Shown: positions 46,886-57,200 of the stretch, one piece after another
How positions within the stretch are numbered: position 1 is the stretch's first letter
How the letters are laid out: each line of letters starts with the position of its first letter
From: Brevibacterium casei CIP 102111
Lineage (GTDB): Bacteria; Actinomycetota; Actinomycetes; Actinomycetales; Brevibacteriaceae
NCBI RefSeq assembly: GCF_900169275.1
Contig: NZ_FXZC01000003.1
Span: 186,001 to 250,000, forward strand
Length of the DNA stretch: 64,000 bases
Direction: 5' to 3'
The notes under the pieces: model-generated
The model's input: only the letters and a program-made list of their open reading frames with translations
Database searches by the model: none
What the model was told of the DNA's origin: nothing
Program-made: the position numbers and the translations under genes

Positions 46886-48172
46886 ATGACCATCACCGTG
46901 AGGAATGTCAGGATCGCCCCCCATCGCCCCGACGAGGCGGCCGTCGACGTCGTCGTCGACGACGGCCGGATCGCCGCGGTCGTCCCGAGCGACGGGGCGG
47001 CCGGTTCGGGCGACCCCGGTGCCGCATCGGATACGGGCGACGCCGATGCCGCATCCGCGCACGAGATCGTCGACGGGAGGGGCCGGGTGCTGCTGCCCGG
47101 GCTCGGCGACGTCCACGCGCACCTCGACTCGAACCGGATGGGGCAGACGTTCCGCCCGCACACAGCCGACGGAACCCTGCACGGCTACATCATGAACGAC
47201 CGGCGGAACTGGCGCGACGGCGAACGGACGGTGCGCGACCAGGCGAGCTATGCGATCGCTGCGATCATCGCCTCGGGCGGGTCGCGGATCCGCTCGCACG
47301 CCCAGGTCGACTCCGACACCGGACTCGAGCGCTTCGCCGGAGTCCGCGACGCCCTGTCCGCGCATGCTGACGTCCTCGACTCGCAGATCGTCGCGTTCCC
47401 GCAGGCCGGAATCGTCCGGGAGAAGGGCGTGGCCGATCTGCTCGACGCGGCACTGCGGGAAGGCGCCGATCTCGTCGGCGGCCTCGACCCCGTCCAGTAC
47501 GACCGCGACCCGGTCAGGCACCTCGACATCGTCTTCGGTCTCGCGGAGAAGCACGGCAAGGGCCTCGACATCCACCTCCACGAGGGCGGGACCGCAGGCG
47601 TGTACTCGTTCGAGGAGATCGCCCACCGGACGACGGCGCTCGGCCTGCAGGGGAAGGTGACGATCTCCCATGCGTTCGCGCTCAACACGAACCCCGAACC
47701 GGTCGTCCGTGACCTCGTCGAACTCCTCGCCGAGGCGGGAGTGTCCCTGACGACGGTCGCCCCGGCCAAGGGGAGCCTGCCGCAGAGCCTGCTCTCCGCG
47801 CATCGGGTCGCCGTCGGCCTCGGCGAGGACGGTCAGCGCGACTACTGGAGTCCCTACGGCGACGGTGACCTGCTGCGGCGGACATGGCAGCTCGCCTTCA
47901 CCAACGGCTTCCGCCGCGATGAGGACATCGAGCACTGCCTCGACATCGCCTCCCGCGGCGGAGCGCAGGTGATGGCCGGTGCCCGCCCCGATGGCACCGC
48001 ACTCGTCGACGATGCGGCCTACGGCCTCGGCGTCGGGGCGCCTGCGGACTTCCTGCTCGTCGATGCGGACACGGTCACCTCGGCGATCATGGACTGCCCG
48101 ACCGATCGGGACGTCTACAAGGGCGGGCGTCTCGTCGCCTCTGGCGGGGAGCTCCTCGGCGGCCTTCGCTGA
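46886..48172 (+). CDS. Amidohydrolase family protein, cytosine deaminase-like
   Basis: The 428-residue protein is a metal-dependent hydrolase. It has an N-terminal beta-sandwich (MTITVRNVRI...DVVVDDGRIAAVV), the metal motif PGLGDVHAHLD (HxH), RSHAQVDSDTGLERF, IHLHEGGTAGV (His) and HAFALNT. GLGEDGQRDYWSPYGDGDLLRR carries the catalytic Asp region. This is the cytosine-deaminase/N-isopropylammelide-hydrolase branch, with an Asp-Gly at the position where cytosine deaminase has DN. The ATG at 46886 follows a GGAG. It is likely paired with the divergent permease. Confidence 0.85.
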   Translation: MTITVRNVRIAPHRPDEAAVDVVVDDGRIAAVVPSDGAAGSGDPGAASDTGDADAASAHEIVDGRGRVLLPGLGDVHAHLDSNRMGQTFRPHTADGTLHGYIMNDRRNWRDGERTVRDQASYAIAAIIASGGSRIRSHAQVDSDTGLERFAGVRDALSAHADVLDSQIVAFPQAGIVREKGVADLLDAALREGADLVGGLDPVQYDRDPVRHLDIVFGLAEKHGKGLDIHLHEGGTAGVYSFEEIAHRTTALGLQGKVTISHAFALNTNPEPVVRDLVELLAEAGVSLTTVAPAKGSLPQSLLSAHRVAVGLGEDGQRDYWSPYGDGDLLRRTWQLAFTNGFRRDEDIEHCLDIASRGGAQVMAGARPDGTALVDDAAYGLGVGAPADFLLVDADTVTSAIMDCPTDRDVYKGGRLVASGGELLGGLR

Positions 48173-48251
48173 CCGCCCCCGCGCGGCACAATCGGAATCG
48201 CCTCCCTCGCGTATCCCCACCCGCAGCGACAAAACCACCGTCTGCACATGT

Positions 48252-48455
48252 AGGACGTGACGCTCCGTGGAGGACGTGCGGCGCTCAGCGGTGTGTGAGG
48301 CTGCGGGTTGCGTGTGCGTCTGCCGGAGCAACGCGAGGCCCAGGGTTGTCTGTGACGCTCAGGGTACGAGGTGCGTGGCTGCGGGTTGTCTGTGACGTTG
48401 CGGGTTGTGATTGCGTTCGCGGATTGTGTGTGACGCTGCAGGCGCGGATTCCTGG
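48252..48455. repeat. Degenerate tandem array, 19-20-bp period
   Basis: AGGACGTG occurs at 48252 and 48271 (19 bp). GGGTTGTCTGTGACG occurs at 48343 and 48382, with a near copy at 48421 (39 bp each). Intermediate copies of GCGGGTTG-type units lie about 19 bp apart. About ten degenerate units fill most of the 285-nt gap between the convergent amidohydrolase and tilS genes. The rest of the gap shows no gene. Confidence 0.6.
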
Positions 48456-48457
48456 CG

Positions 48458-49495
48458 TCAGCCGCGGGCGGCCTTCGCGGCCGGTCCGAAGCACACGGTG
48501 CCCGCTCCGTCACTGCCGCCTGAAACGACGACCTCGGTGTCGCCGGGCAGCGAAAGGTGCCTCCCCGCTCCCCCGCCGTGTCGCGCAGCGGCGCCCTGCC
48601 TGATGAGCACCGCGAGCTCGGCGACGCGTGCCGCGCCGAAGCTCTGCGCGGGCACCCCGAGGGAGATCAGCCATTCGCGCAGGACGCGGGTGAGCAGAGC
48701 ATCGTCGAGGTCGGCGAGCTCGGCCAGCCGGAGTTCGCGGCGACCACGGACGGCTGCGACCGCCTCGGCGGCGGATGCGTCGAGGAAGTCGGCGTCTGTC
48801 CGGCACAGCTGCGCGGTCCGGGCGAGGTTGTCGGTCACCGGCTGACCGAGATCGGCCTCGAGGGAGGTGAGCAGGGACCGGACGCGGACGCGCGCATAGG
48901 CACGGTCGGCGTTCATCGGGTCGTCCCAGACGGTGATGCGCTGTGCTGTGCACGACGCCTCGGTCGTCGCCCGGTCGATGTCGAGCAGCGGTCGCAGCAC
49001 GGACCCGGCGCGCACCGCCATTCCCGCCAGAGACCGCGTCCCCGAACCGCGCAGCAGCCCGAGCAGCACCGTCTCGGCCTGATCGCTGCGCGTGTGCGCG
49101 GTGACGATCCACTCGGCGCCGACCCGCGCCCGCACCTCCTCCAATGCCGCATACCTGGCGTCGCGGGCGGCGGCTTCGAGGCCTTCGGGTCCGGCGGTGA
49201 CGTCGACCCGCACCGCCTCGGCCGGCACGCCCCACGACTCCGCGGCCGCCACCACCTCGGCGGCCACCTCGGCGGATCCGGGCTGGAGTCCGTGATCGAC
49301 GGTCACGGCACGGGCCTCGACCTCGCCGCGCCGGTGGAGGAATGCGCACGCGTGGAGGAGCGCCATCGAATCCGCTCCCCCGGAGACGGCGACGACGATC
49401 CGGGGCACGGAGCCGGCACCCAGCCCGGCGCGCACGGCGTTGCGGATCGCCCCGCTCGCCGGATCGAGGGTCGGACGGCGTGCGTGCTCAGCCAT
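48458..49495 (-). CDS. tilS: tRNA(Ile)-lysidine synthase
   Basis: The 345-residue PP-loop ATPase converts C34 of tRNA-Ile2 to lysidine. It has the PP-loop VVAVSGGADSMALLH near residue 33, VDHGLQPGSAE, and TAHTRSDQAETVLLGLLRGSGTRSLAGM with VRPLLDI. The ATG at 49495 is chosen within a longer frame because it gives the standard length and lies 8 nt after the protease stop. Confidence 0.95.
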   Translation of the reverse strand: MAEHARRPTLDPASGAIRNAVRAGLGAGSVPRIVVAVSGGADSMALLHACAFLHRRGEVEARAVTVDHGLQPGSAEVAAEVVAAAESWGVPAEAVRVDVTAGPEGLEAAARDARYAALEEVRARVGAEWIVTAHTRSDQAETVLLGLLRGSGTRSLAGMAVRAGSVLRPLLDIDRATTEASCTAQRITVWDDPMNADRAYARVRVRSLLTSLEADLGQPVTDNLARTAQLCRTDADFLDASAAEAVAAVRGRRELRLAELADLDDALLTRVLREWLISLGVPAQSFGAARVAELAVLIRQGAAARHGGGAGRHLSLPGDTEVVVSGGSDGAGTVCFGPAAKAARG

Positions 49496-49503
49496 CGCGG
49501 GCC

Positions 49504-50520
49504 TCACCCGTGGACGCGGTCGAGCCACAGCCGAGGCGTGTGGATCTCCGCGCTCGTGGGCAGGTTCGCCGGGCTCGAGTAGACGGCGCCGAAGCCGGTC
49601 TGCCCGACCTCGTTGCGGACCTCGCGGACGAACTTCGCCCCGTCGCGGTACTGTGCGAGTTTGAGGTCCATCCCGAGCAGGTTGGAGAGGAACCCGCCCT
49701 GTCCGGCGTCGCGGCGCGCCTCGAAGCGGCGGCGCAGCTTCCGCACGCTGGGGATGACGCTGAGGCCGACTTCGTCCATGACGACGTCGGCATGTCCCTC
49801 GAGGAGGCTGAGGATCGCCGAGGCGTCGGTGAGTGCCGTGCGCATACTCTCGTCCCGGATGAGATCGACCATGCTCGCCTGTCCGCGGACGATCCGCCCG
49901 AGGACGGCGAACACCTCGGCGAGCGTCGAGAGTCCCGGGGCCGAGAGCGGGGTGGCCACCAGCTGGGAGAGCAGACCCCGCATGTGCTCGCGCAGCCACG
50001 GTGCGGTGGCGAACTGGACCTGGTGTGTGGCTTCGTGGAGGGCGACCCACATCCGGAAGTCGCGGGGTCTGACCTTCATCGCCTCCTCGGCGATGAGGAT
50101 CGAGGGCGCGACGAACATCAGGCGACCGGCGTCCGTGGCGAACGGATCGTACTGGCCGAGCACCCGCGTCGAGAGCAGGGAGAGGACCCCGGCGACCTCG
50201 GCTCCGGCCGCCCTGCGCGCCGCCGGACCGGGGGCGACCGGCAACGCGGAGACGTCGACCATGCCGTTGAGGGACTCGGCGTTGGCCTTGATCCAGCCGA
50301 CCTGGTCGAGGACGAGCACCGCACCCGCCCCGAGCCTGCCCCGCACGTCGTCGGCATGGGCGGGGTCGAGGAGGAAGGCGTCGACGACGAGGTCCTGGGC
50401 GGTGAGCGCGTTCTCCTTCATCTCCGCCACGAGCGCCTCGACCTCTCCGGGTGCAGGCAGTTTCGCGGCGGAGACGACCTCCTTGGCCGTCCGGACGGCG
50501 AACCTCTCGTCGACGATCAT
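49504..50520 (-). CDS. DUF2342 zinc-dependent metalloprotease-like protein
   Basis: The 338-residue protein has the zinc motif HEATH in MWVALHEATHQVQF and a downstream EGHADVVMDEVGL that may supply the third ligand. This is the conserved actinobacterial DUF2342 family found between dacB and tilS, sometimes labelled coenzyme F420 biosynthesis-associated. Substrate unknown. The ATG at 50520 overlaps the dacB stop (ATGA), which decides the start over an upstream GTG. Confidence 0.9.
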   Translation of the reverse strand: MIVDERFAVRTAKEVVSAAKLPAPGEVEALVAEMKENALTAQDLVVDAFLLDPAHADDVRGRLGAGAVLVLDQVGWIKANAESLNGMVDVSALPVAPGPAARRAAGAEVAGVLSLLSTRVLGQYDPFATDAGRLMFVAPSILIAEEAMKVRPRDFRMWVALHEATHQVQFATAPWLREHMRGLLSQLVATPLSAPGLSTLAEVFAVLGRIVRGQASMVDLIRDESMRTALTDASAILSLLEGHADVVMDEVGLSVIPSVRKLRRRFEARRDAGQGGFLSNLLGMDLKLAQYRDGAKFVREVRNEVGQTGFGAVYSSPANLPTSAEIHTPRLWLDRVHG

Positions 50521-52037
50521 CGGCACCCGCAGTCGGCGAGGGCGGAGACGAGATCGTCGACGGTCTTCCGGGCCTCGAGGATCTTGTCCTTGTCGACGCC
50601 GTCGATCTGGACGCTGAAGACGAGGTACCGACCGTCGGCGTCGAGGACTCCCCCGGCCAGCGAGGTCACCGTCGAGAGCGTCCCGGTCTTCGCATGCACC
50701 GTCCCTGCGGCGTTGACGTCGTCGCCGAAGCGGTCGGTGAGCGTGCCGGTCAGGCCCCCGACCGGGAAAGAGCTGATGAGGCTCGAGAGCGAGTCCTTCG
50801 CCGTCACCGAGGACTGGAGGACCGTGGTGAGGTCGTGCGGGCTGATCCGGTTGCCGTAGTCGAGCCCGGAGGTGTCGTTGAGCTGGGTCTGCCCGAGGTC
50901 GACGGTGTCCTCGAGGGCGGCGATGACGCCCTTGGGTCCGTTCTCGAGGCTGCCGGGCATCCCCTGCGCGATCGCGACCTCGTTGCCGAGCACCTCGGCG
51001 ACGACGTTGTCGCTGTGGACGAGGGCGTACTCGACGATCTCGGAGATTGTCGCGGACTCGACGGACGCGAGCGTCTCCGCGGATTCCCCGGACCCAGCGG
51101 TCTCCCCGGACCCGGCGGTCTCCCCTGACCCAGCGGATTGCTCCGACTCAGCGTTCGCCTCGGCGGGGGCAGCCTCGGTGACGGTGATCCCTGCGGTTTC
51201 GAGCTCGGTGCGGAAGGCGTCGAAGGCGACCTGGGCCGGCTTGTCGCTGCGCGCCCGCCACGCGTTGTTCGGGTCGCCGAGGTATCCGCTGTCGACCATG
51301 AGCGGCTGGATCGGGGTGATGACGCCCTTGCCGATGTCCGCGCGCTCCCAGCCGGGGCTGAAGTCGGTGCCGGGGTATCGACTCGTGTCCAGGCGCAGTG
51401 CCACCTCGTGGGTCTTCCGCTCCTTGAGCGCCGCCGCCGTCTCCTGGGCCAGGGTCGTCAGTCCGGCATGGCCGTTGACGGATCCCGGCTGGGACTCGCC
51501 GCCGCCGAGGAGGACGTCCCCGCCGCCGACGAGCGAGACCGTCCCCGTGGCCGGGTCGAACGTCGTCGTCGTGGTCAGCCGCTCGTCTCCGCCGATGGCC
51601 AGCAGCGCCGCCGAGGCGGTGAGGACCTTCGTCACCGACGCCGGGGTCCGGGCTCGGTTCTCGTCGGCGGCGAAGAGGACCTTGTCGGTGAGGCCGTCGC
51701 GGACCTCGACGCCGAAGCCCTTGACCTTCGATTCGCCGAGGATGCGCTCGACCTCCGGTCCCACCTTCGTCGGGATCGGTGCGGTGTCGTCGAGCGCCGA
51801 GGCGGGGGCCGGGACGTCGCGTCCCTGCGCTTCGGGTGTGGGAACGGGGTCGACTTCGATCGCGGGCTCGGTGGTGAGGAATCCGGGGACGACGTCGGCG
51901 GCGTCGGCGACGCCGTAGCCGAGCGCTCCGGCGAGGAGGATGCCGGCACTCACCCCTGCTGCGATCCGACCCCGCCTGCGCGTGCGGCGGGGACCGTCCG
52001 CGGAGTCCTGCGGACGGTGATCGGAGGTGGGGTTCAA
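50517..52037 (-). CDS. dacB: D-alanyl-D-alanine carboxypeptidase / penicillin-binding protein 4
   Basis: The 506-residue exported serine peptidase (S13) trims peptidoglycan. An N-terminal membrane anchor (IAAGVSAGILLAGALGYGVADA) is near residues 25-46. The active-site S134-x-x-K137 is in TPASVTKVLT, the SxN motif is SDN in VHSDNVVAEVLG, and KTG is in HAKTGTLSTVTSLAGG. It starts with TTG, preceded by GGGAG. A short Ser-Gly-Glu-Thr-Ala-Gly repeat lies before the SDN box (DNA about 51075-51140). Confidence 0.93.
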   Translation of the reverse strand: MNPTSDHRPQDSADGPRRTRRRGRIAAGVSAGILLAGALGYGVADAADVVPGFLTTEPAIEVDPVPTPEAQGRDVPAPASALDDTAPIPTKVGPEVERILGESKVKGFGVEVRDGLTDKVLFAADENRARTPASVTKVLTASAALLAIGGDERLTTTTTFDPATGTVSLVGGGDVLLGGGESQPGSVNGHAGLTTLAQETAAALKERKTHEVALRLDTSRYPGTDFSPGWERADIGKGVITPIQPLMVDSGYLGDPNNAWRARSDKPAQVAFDAFRTELETAGITVTEAAPAEANAESEQSAGSGETAGSGETAGSGESAETLASVESATISEIVEYALVHSDNVVAEVLGNEVAIAQGMPGSLENGPKGVIAALEDTVDLGQTQLNDTSGLDYGNRISPHDLTTVLQSSVTAKDSLSSLISSFPVGGLTGTLTDRFGDDVNAAGTVHAKTGTLSTVTSLAGGVLDADGRYLVFSVQIDGVDKDKILEARKTVDDLVSALADCGCR

Positions 52038-52160
52038 ATGCGGGCTCCCATTCGTCTCGGCGGCGGGCCCTCTCTGGGCCGAGGAGGAGGGCTGAGGATG
52101 TCTCGGCGGGGACTTGTAGGCTCTATCCTAGTGATGCCACCCTAACGCGTAAGGAGCACT

Positions 52161-52649
52161 ATGGAACTCTTGGCCACCATCGAGATCCCTCGAGGTTCGC
52201 GCAACAAGTACGAAGTCGATCACGAGACCGGCCGGGTCAAGCTCGACCGCTACCTCTTCACGTCGATGCAGTACCCCGCGGACTACGGTTTCATCGAGGA
52301 CACTCTCGGCAACGACGGTGACCCCCTCGACGTGCTCGTCCTCCTCACCGAACCCCTGTTCCCGGGTGTGCTCGTCGACGTCCGCCCCATCGGCATGTTC
52401 CAGATGGAGGACGAGGCCGGCGGCGACGACAAGGTCCTCGCGGTTCCCGCCGGCGACCCCCGCTGGGACTCCTACCAGGACATCGGCGACGTCGACAAGT
52501 TCACCCTCGACGCGATCGAGCACTTCTTCACCCGCTACAAGGATCTCGAGCCGGGCAAGTTCGTCAAGGGGTCGAACTGGGTCGGCCGGGAGGCCGCCGA
52601 GGCCGAGGTGACCGCCTCGATCGAGCGCTTCAAGAAGGACGCGCACTGA
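52161..52649 (+). CDS. ppa: Inorganic pyrophosphatase
   Basis: The 162-residue family I pyrophosphatase is full length. It has [24 protein letters not shown], the signature [10 protein letters not shown] and the metal-binding acidic loop [13 protein letters not shown]. It drives biosynthesis by hydrolysing pyrophosphate. A TAAGGAG lies before the ATG. It is divergent from dacB, the usual actinobacterial order. Confidence 0.98.
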   Translation: MELLATIEIPRGSRNKYEVDHETGRVKLDRYLFTSMQYPADYGFIEDTLGNDGDPLDVLVLLTEPLFPGVLVDVRPIGMFQMEDEAGGDDKVLAVPAGDPRWDSYQDIGDVDKFTLDAIEHFFTRYKDLEPGKFVKGSNWVGREAAEAEVTASIERFKKDAH

Positions 52650-52681
52650 TCGGCCTCTGAGCCTCTGGAGCCGAGCTCACC

Positions 52682-53527
52682 TCAGCTCACCTCATCGACC
52701 GCCTCGACGATCATGTCGGGGCGGTCGATCATCATCAGGTGCCGGGAATCGCGGATCTCATGACGGACGAGATCGGCGAAGGCCGCCTCGAGGATGCGGG
52801 AGCGGCTCCGGCTCGGCAGAGGAGGTGCGAGCAGCGCCGAGGTCCTGGCCCGGACCGGCTCGGTCCGGCCCCGCAGCGATTCGAGGTCGGCGGCCTGGCT
52901 GCGGTAGCTCAGCCATTCGGCGATCGCGGCCCTGAGCGTGTCCGGATCCGTGTACGGATCCTTGAACGCCTCGGGATCGAGGGCGCGACCCGAACCGCTC
53001 TGCCGGAGGAATCCCTGATGAGAGAGCCAGGAGGCGGCCTCACCGATCTGCTCACGGGTGACGAGCGCCCCGAGGACCGGCATCCATGTGGCGAGCGAGA
53101 AACGGCCGGCCGGGCCCCGGAACCGGTAGTCCTCGATCGAGGGGTCGACGAGGACGATGCCCGCCACGCGCTCGGGGCGCAGCCGGGCGAAGGCCTCGGC
53201 CCGGAACGCCGCCATGGAATGGGCGACGATGACGACCCGGGAATGACCCGCGATCGCCCGCTCCATCGCGGCGAGCTCGCCGGCGAGGTCGGGCAGCGTG
53301 CCCGGCCACCGGGTGCCGGCGAAGCCCGGACGGTCGAGCGCGATGACGTCCCGGTCGGGCATCTCCGCGATGACGGGCAGCCAGCCGGCGGCGGCGAGAG
53401 CACAGCCGTTGAGGAAGAGGACGGGGTCCTTCCCCTCCCCCGCCGAGGCGGTCGCCGGGCGCTGGTAGACGGTGAAGCCGTCGACGACGGCGCGCGACCA
53501 CCGGGCGAACTCCGGCTCAGCCGACAT
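52682..53527 (-). CDS. Alpha/beta hydrolase family protein
   Basis: The 281-residue protein has LFLNGCALAAAGWLPVIAEMPDRDVIALDRPGFAGT, a nucleophile elbow HSMAAFRAE (Ser in a degenerate G-x-S-x-G, here AHSMAA), and a C-terminal RHLMMIDRP with the likely catalytic His. The acid residue is probably in VDPSIED or nearby. Substrate unknown. The ATG at 53527 overlaps the upstream DUF998 gene by 11 nt. Confidence 0.82.
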   Translation of the reverse strand: MSAEPEFARWSRAVVDGFTVYQRPATASAGEGKDPVLFLNGCALAAAGWLPVIAEMPDRDVIALDRPGFAGTRWPGTLPDLAGELAAMERAIAGHSRVVIVAHSMAAFRAEAFARLRPERVAGIVLVDPSIEDYRFRGPAGRFSLATWMPVLGALVTREQIGEAASWLSHQGFLRQSGSGRALDPEAFKDPYTDPDTLRAAIAEWLSYRSQAADLESLRGRTEPVRARTSALLAPPLPSRSRSRILEAAFADLVRHEIRDSRHLMMIDRPDMIVEAVDEVS

Positions 53528-54215
53528 CGCTCGTCTCTCTCCGCTTCTCCGGGGACCTGTCGGCCTCGCCTCGGCCGACGACGGCGAGGTAGCCCAGGTG
53601 CGCGCTCCACGCGGCGATGGTGAGCACGGCGATCGCCTGCACATAGCCCTGACCGGAGCGCCACACGGCCTCGATGATCACCGAGGCGAGGTTGGTGACG
53701 AGGAGGACGACGAGCACGGCGACGACGCCGCGACCGTAGGGTGTGCCCAGTCTGCCGCGACGACGCAGGGCGATGACCGCGATGACCATGCTCGCCAGGG
53801 CGGCGAGCGCGACGATCGTCGAGGCGATCGTGTGGAGGAGGAAGTCGGCGCGCAGCGGGTTCGCCGTGTACTCGGCGTAGCAGACCGGATCGAAGGTCTG
53901 CGTGCACGGCAGGGCGGCGATCGCGTCTCCGATCGTGGCAAGCCCCGTGAGGCCGATTGCGATGGCGAGCGGCACCGTCGCCCGACCGAAGCGGGAGCGC
54001 CACCCGCGCACACCGAGGACGGCGATGAGGACCATGAGGGTCCCGGCGATCGCGTCCCCGCTGCGGAAGACCCAGGAGGCGGGCTGATCCATCGCGGCGA
54101 GCTCGGAGAGGTAGCCCGACAGCGGCTGCGGGTGAGGGCTGAGGAAGAGCAGCACCCACGAGTCGTAGGTGATGAGCACCCCTGCCGCGAGCAGGATTGC
54201 GAAGATCCGGCGCAT
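53517..54215 (-). CDS. DUF998 membrane protein
   Basis: The 232-residue protein has about six hydrophobic helices, beginning IFAILLAAGVLITYDSWVLLFL. It has LSGYLSELAAMDQPASWVFRSGDAIAGTLMVLIAVLGVRGW, typical of DUF998. The loop FDPVCYAEYTANPLRADFLLHTIAS is also typical. The function is unknown. An ATG at 54215 follows GGAGACAG. It is probably co-transcribed with lysX and the hydrolase. Confidence 0.85.
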   Translation of the reverse strand: MRRIFAILLAAGVLITYDSWVLLFLSPHPQPLSGYLSELAAMDQPASWVFRSGDAIAGTLMVLIAVLGVRGWRSRFGRATVPLAIAIGLTGLATIGDAIAALPCTQTFDPVCYAEYTANPLRADFLLHTIASTIVALAALASMVIAVIALRRRGRLGTPYGRGVVAVLVVLLVTNLASVIIEAVWRSGQGYVQAIAVLTIAAWSAHLGYLAVVGRGEADRSPEKRRETSDVG

Positions 54216-54265
54216 CTGTCTCCGTTCGTCTCTCTGCGGTCCGGGCAACCGTCGTCGGGCGCGGC

Positions 54266-57200
54266 TCAGTGGCCCTTGGGCTTGGCCAGCGGGAAGGTGA
54301 TCGTCGAGCGGATAGTCTGCTCGGTGAGCAGCATGACGAGCCGGTCGAGGCCCATGCCCATGCCGCCGGCGGGCGGCATCCCGTATTCGAGGGCCGTGAG
54401 GAAGTCCTCGTCGAGCTGCATCGCCTCGGGGTCGCCGCCGGCTGCCGCCAGGGACTGCGCGGTGAGCCGCTCACGCTGGAGGACGGGGTCGACGAGCTCC
54501 GAATAGGCGGTGCCGAGCTCGGAGCCGAAGATGATGAGGTCCCACTTCTCGGCGAGCATCGGGTCGGTGCGGTGCTGCCTGGTCAGCGGGGAGGTCTCGG
54601 CCGGGAAGTCCGTGTAGAACGTCGGCGCCACCGTCGATCCCTCGGCGACCTCCTCGTAGATCTCCTGGAGCAGCATGCCCCAACCCCACTTCGGATTGAC
54701 GGTGAGCCCGGTTCGCGCTGCGATCCTCCGCAGGGTCTCGATCGAGGTGGCCGTCGAGACCTCCTCGCCGATCTTCTCCGAGATCGCGTCGGTGAGCGAG
54801 ACGGTCCGCCATTCCTCGGCGAGGTCGATCTCGTGTTCGACGCCGTCGACGGTGCCGCGCACGACCGTGGTGCCCAGGGCCGCCTCGGCGGCGTTGATGA
54901 CCATCGTGCGGGTGAGCTCGCGCATCGTGTTGTAGTCGCCGCCGGCCTGATAGGCCTCGAGCATCGAGAACTCGGGGTTGTGGGTGGCGTCGACGCCTTC
55001 GTTGCGGAAGTTCCGGCCCATCTCGAAGACCCGGTCGAACCCGCCGACGAGGAGGCGCTTGAGGTAGAGCTCGGGGGCGATGCGCAGGTAGAGGTCGAGG
55101 TTGTAGGCGTTGATGTGGGTGAGGAACGGCCGCGCGTTCGCGCCCCCGTGCACCGTCTGGAGAATCGGGGTCTCGACCTCGAGGAAGCCGCGGGACTGGA
55201 GGGTCTCGCGGATCGTGCGGAACGTGTTCGAGCGGATGACCATGAGGTCGCGCTGGCCGGTGTTCATCGTGAAGTCGAGGTAGCGCTGGCGGACCTTCGC
55301 CTCGGGATCGCTCAGTCCCTGCCACAGGCTCGGCCAGGGCTGCAGGGACTTCGCCGACATCGTCCATGAGGTGACGAGGAACGACGGGGTCCCGTTGCGG
55401 GAGGTGCCCTCGCGCCCGCTCACGGAGATCCGGTCGCCGCGGGAGACCCACGCGGACAGTCGCCTCAGCGACTCCTCACCGAGCACCTCGCGTTCGCACA
55501 CGAGCTGGTGGTCATGTCCCTCGCTGCGCAGGTCGAGGAAGACCACGCCGCCGTGATCGCGGATGCCGAGCACCCGCCCGGTGAGGACGGTGCCTTTCGC
55601 CGCCGCCGCTGCCGCCTCGGCGGGGTAGGGTTCGACCCCGGCCTCGAGCATCGCATCGCGCACGCCGAGGCGGTGCCTGACCTGGTCGGAGACCCGGACT
55701 CTGCCCGTGGGCGCGGGTTCGGGCGGGGCGATGTCGAGGAGCGGCGCCGCCTGCTCACGGGTGTAGATCGGCTGGCTCTCATTGCCCTTGGTGAACATCT
55801 TCGGCGGGGAGAGGAAGCCTTCGGCGATGCTCACGGCCAGACCGATGCGGGCGAGGTCGGATCCCTCCGGGTAGCAGAGCATGCGCGGCACCCACTCCGG
55901 ATCGTACTTCTCGTTCGACCGATAGAGGGATTCGAGCTGCCAGAACCGGGAGAGGTAGAGGAGGATGTTGCGCCACAGCCGCTTGAGCGGTCCCGCCCCG
56001 AGCTCCTTGCCCTGCTCGAACGCGGAGCGGAAGACCGCGAAGTTGAGGGAGACGGCTGCGATCCCGAGGTCTCCTGCCTCGCGCATGAGACCGGCGACCA
56101 TGAATTCGGTGACGCCGTTCTCCGCGAAGGGGTGTCGGCGCATGACGTCGAGCGAGACTCCCGAGGCGCCCCACGGCACGAAGCCGAGCAGTCCGGCGGT
56201 GGTCCCTGCCAGGGTTCCCGCGTCGGCGGGGAAGAGCGCCTCGACGAAGAGGTTTCCGCCGTCAGCCGGGTCGCCGAAGCGACCGAGGGCCATCGAGAAG
56301 CCGCGTTCGTTCTCTCCGTCGCGCCATTCGTCGGCGAAGATCGCGAGCTCCTCGAGCTCAGCGGCGGGGATCTCGGACTGGTGACGGATGCGGATCGTGT
56401 AGCCGAGACTGGTCAGCTTGGTCACGGCCCGTTGGACCTCCGGCAGCGCGGAGAGCGTGAAGTCCTTCGTGTGGAGGACGGCCTCGTCGCCGACGTGGAG
56501 GACTTTGAGGCCGGCATCGTGATAGGCCTGAGCGCCCTGCTTCGAGGCGGCGAGGACGGCCGGCACCCAGCCGAAGGACTCGGCGTGCGCGACGAAGGAC
56601 CGCGCGGCCGCCGCCCACTGCTGCGGCGGTCCGACCGGGTCGCTGGCGACGAGGCAGACGCCGGCGTGGACCTGGTAGGTGATGACGCAGTCGTCGGCGA
56701 AGAACGCCGAACGGTCGCGGCGGGTGCCGAAGTAGCCGAGTGAGTCCGAGGAGTGTGCAGCCAGACCTTCGCGGATCCTGCGCTCCTGATCGATGTCGAT
56801 GCGCTCTGCGTCCCTGGCCGAGCGCAGGCCAGTCCAGAACGCGAGGATGATGCTTGCGCCGGTGCCGAAGCCGAAGACCGAGAGCATCCAGCTCGCCTCC
56901 GTGCTCTCCTTGAGTCCGGCGAGTTCGGCGATGATCTGGCGCGCCTGGACTCCGGTGAGCCCGCCGATGAAGTACTGGACGACGAGGATGATCGCGGCGG
57001 TGATGACGATGCCCAGCGCGAGGACACCGATGGCCTTGAGGAATCCCCGCGGCTGGGTCTTCGCGTTGTACCACCTGCGGTGGACGATCAGGCCGATGAA
57101 GACGATGACCGGCAGGATCATCCCGGTGAAGAGGTCACCGGTCATCTCGTCGGGGGCGAAGACGATGAAGCCGTAGAGGATGACGGCGTAGAGAGCGAAG

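Noticed and set aside
48181..48457. CRISPR array
   Set aside because: The repeats are degenerate, only 19-20 bp apart with no spacer structure, and no cas genes are nearby.
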